Of a stretch of DNA of 64,000 nt, positions 60,101 to 64,000 are shown one piece after another. Numbering within the stretch: position 1 is the first letter of the stretch; each line of letters begins with the position of its first letter. A program made the translations under genes and the position numbers. The notes beneath the pieces are model-generated. The model ran no database searches and was not told the origin of the DNA. It saw only the letters and a program-made list of their open reading frames with translations. Origin of the DNA: an uncultured Dyadobacter sp. (GTDB lineage: Bacteria > Bacteroidota > Bacteroidia > Cytophagales > Spirosomataceae); contig NZ_CAMLSE010000004.1 of assembly GCF_946482605.1 (NCBI RefSeq), positions 1 to 64,000 of the forward strand, written 5' to 3'.

Positions 60101-60291
60101 TCATGTATCAAGAGGCTAATGCCGCTTTGCAAGCGGATCTGACAGGGTTCAATGGTAATTATCAATTGCAGCGCATCAATGCACGAACAGGAGCTGTTTT
60201 GGGTAAACCTGAAAAAATAAAAGGAGGAAAAGTGATTATGCTGGCTTCCAAAGAGTCGGTACCAGTTATCTATTGGTTTTCGAAAAAGTAA
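57154..60291 (+). CDS. Large secreted beta-helix protein, DUF6298-like C-terminal part
   Basis: ATG at 57154 starts MKFDTILSLTGLYFLLVPLA, then FGQ: a signal peptide. The frame opens at a TTG at 57124. Residues about 60-480 form a pectate-lyase-superfamily beta-helix: QAAIDYVGNLPMDASGLRGA, GVVLRGSGMGEGGTVLLGDG and VRQVTFRHLAGSAVAVYESA. From about 600 the sequence is TIM-barrel- or DUF6298-like, with YNEWYWNRLREFVTLADQKG, LLYHQNYFQHNILEAGAHYA and FISAEYTGPLSFVQFWLGVI. Proteins of this build accompany pectin loci, and a pectin-active role is likely but its bond specificity is unknown. The next gene starts in its stop codon (TAATG). It is about 1045 residues. Confidence 0.75.
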   Translation: MKFDTILSLTGLYFLLVPLAFGQKKPKKPSPVALTEDGRLAYAPDSLGNRIVDFSYAGYMAGAQAIPDAPIRVTVPAREGDATARIQAAIDYVGNLPMDASGLRGAVLLGKGVHRVLSGLVIRKSGVVLRGSGMGEGGTVLLGDGRTRETVVRVFGENNTVLKPGLRIADAYVPVNAMHFEIENTGSLKVGDRIRIVRPSTAEWIKSLKMEEFGGETGWLGWKPGQRDITWDRTVTAVSGNSITIDAPITTALDGKFGGGFVVPYQWTDRISNVGIENLSIESTFDPKNLKDENHRWMGVTFENIENAWVRQVTFRHLAGSAVAVYESASKVTVEDCKSLEPISEIAGQRRNTFFTQGGQMLFQRCYAENGLHDFATGYMAPGPNAFVQCESRLPNGFSGAIDSWASGVLFDIVNVDGHALSFTNRGQDGQGAGWTAANSVFWQCSASRIENFAPPGTQNFAFGAWAAFAGDGFWENVNEHIQPRSLYYAQLAERLGKQVLARSFLLPKETEASSSPSLDQAAALVAGSHRPAVLLTDWIDQAALRNPITVALSAVSGPAKSIDEINFNPIKDTHTLPALTIRSGRLVRGNELVIGARHEVPWWRGSIRPHDVNAAKPHITRYVPGRVGKGVTDDLPEMTDSLQKQHITVVDHNYGLWYDRRRDDHERIRRIDGETWPPFYEQPFARSGKDAAWDDLSKYDLQHYNEWYWNRLREFVTLADQKGLLLYHQNYFQHNILEAGAHYADFPWRTANNINPVGFPEPPPYAGDKRIFIADQFYDIGNAEREALHRAYIRQCLDNFVGQSGVIQFISAEYTGPLSFVQFWLGVIGEWEREKGKNALVALSTTKDVQDAILADPKYAALVDIIDIRYWHRRENGTDYAPEGGKNLAPRQHARIQKVGKVSFSSVYDAVLEYKNKYPEKAVLYNANGAEQNAWAVLLAGGSVSAVPALPKGFLEAVSEMEPVLPKSNSQYILAKAGDGLIMYQEANAALQADLTGFNGNYQLQRINARTGAVLGKPEKIKGGKVIMLASKESVPVIYWFSKK

Positions 60292-61841
60292 TGGGGTATT
60301 TAAAAATTGGTTTTGGGATAGTTTGCGCCGGGTTACTCGGCCTTACCGGTTGCTCACGGAAAACGACCGGACCAGCGGTTTTGAAAGCGGACGATTACAA
60401 ACATCACGTGACGTATTTCAACCGGATGGAGGATGAAAACAAGGTGAATGCGATCCCAAATGCACAGTCATGGGCGTGGATGAAGGCGAACGTGCCGCTG
60501 TTCGACTGTCCGCAGGATAACTTCCGGGAGATTTACTACTACCGCTGGTGGACCTACCGGAAGCACATTCACAACACGCCGCAGGGCTTTGTGATTACGG
60601 AGTTTCTGGTCGACAGGAATTATGCAGATAAATACAATATGATCAGTTGCGCCCTCGGCCATCACATTTACGAAGGCCGTTGGCTGCACGATCAGCGCTA
60701 TCTGAACGACAATGTGCATGTTTGGTTCCGGGGAAACGGGGGGAGCCGCATGAAAAAACTGCTCAATTTCAGCAGCTGGACGGCCGATGCGCTCTACAAC
60801 CGCTATAAAGTGACGCAAGACAAGGCGTACCTGCTCGATATGCTGCCCGATCTCGACTCGGAATACAAAGCCTGGGAAAAAGACCGCCGCACCGAAACCG
60901 GCCTGTTCTGGCAAACGGACGTGAAAGACGGCATGGAAGAATCGCTCAGCGGCGGCCGAAGGGAACAGAATGCACGGCCAACCATCAATAGTTATATGTA
61001 CGGAAATGCGAAAGCGCTTTCGGCCATTGCCGCGTTGAAGGGGGATCAGACGCTGGCAGCACTTTATCAAAGCAAGGCGGATACTTTGAAGCGATTGATC
61101 GATAGTAAGTTATGGAACGCGGACAGCGCCTTTTTTGAAACAGTAAAGAAGCGCGGCAAAGGGCCTTTTGCCGGTGTGCGCGAGGCTATTGGTTTCATTC
61201 CCTGGTATTTCGATCTCGCCGAAGAAAAGCACGACGCGGCATGGAAGCAAGTTTCGGACCAGACGGGCTTCAATGCGCCGTTCGGCCTTACTACCGCCGA
61301 GCGCAGGCATCCGGAGTTCCGCACGCACGGCTGCTGCCAATGCGAATGGGATGGTGCCGTGTGGCCGTTTGCCACTTCCCAGACTTTGACCGGCCTTGCC
61401 AACCGCCTCAATGCGCCGAAGCCGGAGGTGGTGGCCGATACGACCTATTTTGGGTTGCTGGAAAAATACGTCGAGTCGCAATATTACCGCGGCAAGCCTT
61501 ACATCGGGGAGTACCTGGACGAAAAGACGGGCTACTGGCTCAAAGGTGACCAGGAACGGAGCCGATATTACAACCATTCGACTTTCAACGACTTGATCAT
61601 CACCGGTCTCGTGGGATTGCGCCCGCGTGCGGACGAGGTGATCGAGGTGAACCCGCTCATACCGCAGGATAAATGGGACTGGTTTTGCCTCGACGACGTG
61701 CTTTACCAGGGCAAGCGCCTGACCATCCTTTGGGACCGCGACGGCAGCCATTACAAAAAGGGCGCGGGACTGCAGGTTTTTGTGAACGGCAGAAAAGCAG
61801 GCTCAGCGAAAACGATTTCAAGAATTTTAATTAACCCATAA
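60291..61841 (+). CDS. MGH1-like glycoside hydrolase lipoprotein
   Basis: ATG at 60291 shares one base with the previous stop and starts MGYLKIGFGIVCAGLLGLTG, CSRK (lipobox Cys at 21). The (alpha/alpha)6 barrel of the GH63/GH37-like clan is indicated by YYYRWWTYRKHIHNTPQGFV, EGRWLHDQRYLNDNVHVWFR, ETGLFWQTDVKDGMEESLSG, NSYMYGNAKALSAIAALKGD, IGFIPWYFDL, CQCEWDGAVWPFATSQTLTG and SRYYNHSTFNDLIITGLVGL. The acidic residues in DVKDGMEES and WDGAVWPF are candidates for catalysis. A lipoprotein form implies attachment to the outer membrane or periplasmic face. Its sugar target is likely a debranching step in pectin breakdown. Confidence 0.8.
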   Translation: MGYLKIGFGIVCAGLLGLTGCSRKTTGPAVLKADDYKHHVTYFNRMEDENKVNAIPNAQSWAWMKANVPLFDCPQDNFREIYYYRWWTYRKHIHNTPQGFVITEFLVDRNYADKYNMISCALGHHIYEGRWLHDQRYLNDNVHVWFRGNGGSRMKKLLNFSSWTADALYNRYKVTQDKAYLLDMLPDLDSEYKAWEKDRRTETGLFWQTDVKDGMEESLSGGRREQNARPTINSYMYGNAKALSAIAALKGDQTLAALYQSKADTLKRLIDSKLWNADSAFFETVKKRGKGPFAGVREAIGFIPWYFDLAEEKHDAAWKQVSDQTGFNAPFGLTTAERRHPEFRTHGCCQCEWDGAVWPFATSQTLTGLANRLNAPKPEVVADTTYFGLLEKYVESQYYRGKPYIGEYLDEKTGYWLKGDQERSRYYNHSTFNDLIITGLVGLRPRADEVIEVNPLIPQDKWDWFCLDDVLYQGKRLTILWDRDGSHYKKGAGLQVFVNGRKAGSAKTISRILINP

Positions 61842-61858
61842 TACAAAGACCCAAACCC

Positions 61859-62947
61859 ATGCAAAAGACACTACTAAAATGGCTTTTCTGCGGTGCTGCG
61901 ACAGTATTCGCGCTGTCGGCCAATGCCCAGAACTTTAAGGATGGCATTCTTGTCGACGAAAACATTTTTGAAACGGCCCCGTTCCCCGAAAGCCACGCCT
62001 CCACGATTGCAGAAACGCCTTCCGGGCTTGTTGCTGCCTGGTTTGGCGGGACGAAAGAGCGGAATCCCGATGTGGGAATCTGGGTAAGCCGTTTGGAAAA
62101 AGATAAATGGACCGCACCCTTAGAAGTAGCGAATGGTATCGTGAATGAAAAGCTTCGCTACGCCTGCTGGAACCCGGTTTTATACCAGGTACCCAAAGGC
62201 GAACTGATGCTTTTTTATAAAGTAGGGCCGAATGTGGCGGGCTGGAAGGGCTTCCTCATCACTTCCAAAGACAATGGAAAGAGCTGGTCGAAGCCGGTGG
62301 AATTGCAGGAAGGGTTCCTTGGGCCGGTGAAGAACAAACCGGTGCTACTGGCGAACGGGGAACTCTGGTGCCCGTCGAGCACGGAAGGTGACAATGGCTG
62401 GCGACTGCATTTCGAGGTCACGCCCGATTTTGGCAAAACCTGGCGAAAAGTAGGGCCGCTGAACGATGGAAAGACGATTAAAGCCATTCAGCCAAGCCTG
62501 CTGACTTACGCTAACGGCGATATGCAGATCCTTTGCCGCAGCCAGAGCCGTTCGATCGTTGAATCGTGGTCGAAAGATGGCGGCAAAACCTGGTCGGAGG
62601 TGGCACCTTCTTCTTTGCCTAACAATAACTCGGGTACCGACGCTGTCACTTTAAAGGATGGCCGGCAATTGCTGGTTTATAATCACGTGAAACCGCCGGT
62701 TGGTCAACCAAAAGGACCGCGGACGCCTTTGAATGTGGCTGTTTCGAAAGATGGCAAAAGCTGGGATGCCGTGCTTGTTCTGGAAGATTCGCCGATCAGC
62801 CAGTATTCGTACCCGTCGGTGATCCAGACGGCCGACGGCATGGTGCATATCGTGTATACCTGGCGCAGGCAGCGTATCAAGCATGTGAAAATCGATCCGT
62901 CGAAGCTGAAAGGCAAGGCGATCGTGGAAGAGCAGTGGCCTATTTGA
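61859..62947 (+). CDS. Secreted BNR-repeat/sialidase-fold protein
   Basis: Six-bladed propeller of the sialidase superfamily (BNR_2-like). A signal peptide MQKTLLKWLFCGAATVFALS, then ANAQ, is followed by Asp-box repeats: ITSKDNGKSWSKPVEL, VTPDFGKTWRKVGPL, WSKDGGKTWSEVAPS and VSKDGKSWDAVLVL. The front FPESHASTIAETPSGLVAAW FGG-like start and the C-terminal YPSVIQTADGMVHIVYTWRR are shared with many Bacteroidota 'exo-alpha-sialidase' annotations. The classical sialidase Arg triad was not traced, and the pectin context makes true sialidase activity doubtful; a lyase or other glycosidase role is equally possible. It starts 17 bp after the previous gene. It has 362 residues. Confidence 0.75.
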   Translation: MQKTLLKWLFCGAATVFALSANAQNFKDGILVDENIFETAPFPESHASTIAETPSGLVAAWFGGTKERNPDVGIWVSRLEKDKWTAPLEVANGIVNEKLRYACWNPVLYQVPKGELMLFYKVGPNVAGWKGFLITSKDNGKSWSKPVELQEGFLGPVKNKPVLLANGELWCPSSTEGDNGWRLHFEVTPDFGKTWRKVGPLNDGKTIKAIQPSLLTYANGDMQILCRSQSRSIVESWSKDGGKTWSEVAPSSLPNNNSGTDAVTLKDGRQLLVYNHVKPPVGQPKGPRTPLNVAVSKDGKSWDAVLVLEDSPISQYSYPSVIQTADGMVHIVYTWRRQRIKHVKIDPSKLKGKAIVEEQWPI

Positions 62948-62957
62948 ATTCGAAACA

Positions 62958-63848
62958 ATGAAAAGACGAAGCTTTTTAAATGCATGCGCTGTCGGATTGG
63001 CGGCGCTGCCGTTGTCGGCGTGGGCCGGAGAAACGCCCGGTATGTCGAAAAAGACACGCTATAAAATTGCCGTGATCGATTTGATGATCCTGAAACGCCA
63101 GAAGCTGAGTGCATTACCGCTCGCCGACGAAATCGGTGCCGACGGCCTGGAAGTGGATATGGGCGGCCTGGGCGACCGGCCTACTTTTGATAACAAACTT
63201 GCCGACCCGGCGGTGCGGCAGCAGTACCTCGACAAAGCGAAGGAATTAAACCTCGAACTTTGCTCCCTCGCCATGACTGGTTTCTATGCGCAGTCGTTCG
63301 CTAAACGCGACGGCGCTGAGAAGATGGTGGGCGATTGCATTGATACCATGAAACTAATGGGTATTAAGACTGCCTTTTTACCGCTGGGCATTCAGGGAGA
63401 TTTGGTCAAAAACCCGGAATTGCGGCCTGCGATCGTGGAAAGGCTTAAAACGGTTGGTGCAATGGCGGAAAAGGCTGGTGTGGTGATTGGCATAGAAACC
63501 GCACTGGATGCCAAAGGAGAAGTGGAATTGCTGAAAGAGATCGGCTCCAAGTCCATTCAGATCTATTTCAACTTTTCAAATCCCCTTAAAGAGGGCCGCG
63601 ACCTCTGCGAGGAACTGCGTGTTTTGGGTAAAAACCGCATTTGCCAGATCCATTGCACTGATGAGGACGGTGTTTGGCTGCAAAATAATACGCGGCTGGA
63701 CATGAAAAAGGTGAAAGCCACGCTGGATAAAATGGGCTGGAAAGGTTGGCTTGTAATCGAGCGCTCGCGCGATACCGCCAAGCCGCGCGATGTGAAAGGT
63801 AATTTTAGTGCAAATACCGCTTTTATGAAAACTGTTTTCCAGTCCTGA
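62958..63848 (+). CDS. Exported sugar phosphate isomerase/epimerase-like TIM-barrel protein
   Basis: Xylose-isomerase-like TIM barrel. The N-terminus MKRRSFLNACAVGLAALPLS has an RR motif (KRRSFL) that looks Tat-like. The core has ADEIGADGLEVDMGGLGDRP, DTMKLMGIKTAFLPLG, AGVVIGIETALDA with the metal Glu, ICQIHCTDEDGVW with His, and WKGWLVIERSRD with the final Glu. The 296-residue length is standard. Its gene begins 10 bp after the sialidase-like gene, in the same operon. It probably interconverts a released sugar in the periplasm; the sugar is unknown. The next, partial gene begins 16 bp downstream. Confidence 0.85.
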   Translation: MKRRSFLNACAVGLAALPLSAWAGETPGMSKKTRYKIAVIDLMILKRQKLSALPLADEIGADGLEVDMGGLGDRPTFDNKLADPAVRQQYLDKAKELNLELCSLAMTGFYAQSFAKRDGAEKMVGDCIDTMKLMGIKTAFLPLGIQGDLVKNPELRPAIVERLKTVGAMAEKAGVVIGIETALDAKGEVELLKEIGSKSIQIYFNFSNPLKEGRDLCEELRVLGKNRICQIHCTDEDGVWLQNNTRLDMKKVKATLDKMGWKGWLVIERSRDTAKPRDVKGNFSANTAFMKTVFQS

Positions 63849-63864
63849 TCACGTTCCGCCGCCC

Positions 63865-64000
63865 ATGTTCGCTCGCATTGCCTGCTGCTTTCTGATATTT
63901 TTATTCGCATGTTCGTCAGCAATTGGTCAGGAATTCTCGCCCGGTCAGTACAATCTCAAATGGGCCAGCCAAAGCAGGAATGCCGGTGAATCGATGCCTT
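63865..64000 (+). CDS. Partial gene, DUF5703/GH95-like glycosidase N-terminus
   Basis: ATG at 63865 starts MFARIACCFLIFLFACSSAI, then GQEFSPGQYNLKWASQSRNA and GESMP, where the window ends. The signal peptide is clear. The mature start 'YNLKWASQS.N..ESMP' is the pattern that opens DUF5703-type proteins related to GH95 fucosidases and galactosidases, which often close pectin loci. Only 45 residues are visible, so the assignment is provisional. Confidence 0.5.
   Translation, partial: MFARIACCFLIFLFACSSAIGQEFSPGQYNLKWASQSRNAGESMP

Overview
The window looks like a chromosome contig of a Bacteroidota bacterium of the order Cytophagales; the gene style (SusC/SusD pairs, FecI/FecR-type sigma and anti-sigma pair, Tat-exported Gfo/Idh/MocA proteins, small 'MTLLSFALR...' protein) resembles Dyadobacter or a close Spirosomataceae relative. 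That placement is inferred from gene content, not from a marker gene. Genes are dense and moderately GC-rich, except for an AT-rich patch at about 1870-3300 next to a tRNA-like element. The first 13 bases are the common 3' end of Illumina adapters, so base 1 is an untrimmed contig end.

Layout. 1-1865: a partial L,D-transpeptidase-like lipoprotein, a degenerate LuxR-type response regulator, a small conserved-looking protein and a tRNA-like cloverleaf. 1870-3300: an AT-rich patch with an orphan two-helix SLATT-like protein and a probably frameshifted membrane gene. 3305-6371: a Tat Gfo/Idh/MocA oxidoreductase with a beta-propeller partner, then an ASCH plus winged-helix protein. 6673-18008: a self-regulated polysaccharide utilisation locus (ECF sigma, FecR anti-sigma, STN-type SusC, SusD, two surface lipoproteins, heparinase II/III-type lyase). 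18059-32752 (minus strand): a second nutrient locus with SusC/SusD, a Gfo/Idh protein that has lost its catalytic lysine, and a six-gene catabolic operon (class III aminotransferase, enolase-superfamily acid-sugar dehydratase, SDR, ceramidase-like amidohydrolase, sodium symporter, SMP-30 lactonase). Its GntR/FCD regulator lies beside it. Paired GTATAC-centred palindromes 23 bp apart occur upstream of both transcription units, and a single copy lies before the regulator gene. 32969-49834: mixed housekeeping and accessory genes: CDF transporter, AraC regulators, VOC proteins, sulfatase, a heterodimeric ABC exporter, a possible GNAT toxin-antitoxin pair, exonuclease III, a GAF histidine kinase and an ankyrin protein. 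50298-64000: a third large PUL, probably for pectin or rhamnogalacturonan (SusC, SusD, PL1-type lyase, a large beta-helix protein, MGH1-like glycosidase, BNR/sialidase-fold protein, TIM-barrel isomerase and the start of a DUF5703/GH95-like gene), running off the end.

A REP/BIME-like family of short palindromic repeats (core GGTGCGCTGCACC) occurs at two places 30 kb apart: as a direct array at about 25.4-25.5 kb, and as a direct-plus-inverted array between the third SusD and its lyase, ending against the lyase start codon.

The most promising unexplained system is the GntR-controlled 18-33 kb locus. Its gene set suggests uptake and cytoplasmic breakdown of an N-acylated, amino-group-bearing sugar or acid sugar. 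No known pathway with exactly this gene order is recognised here.
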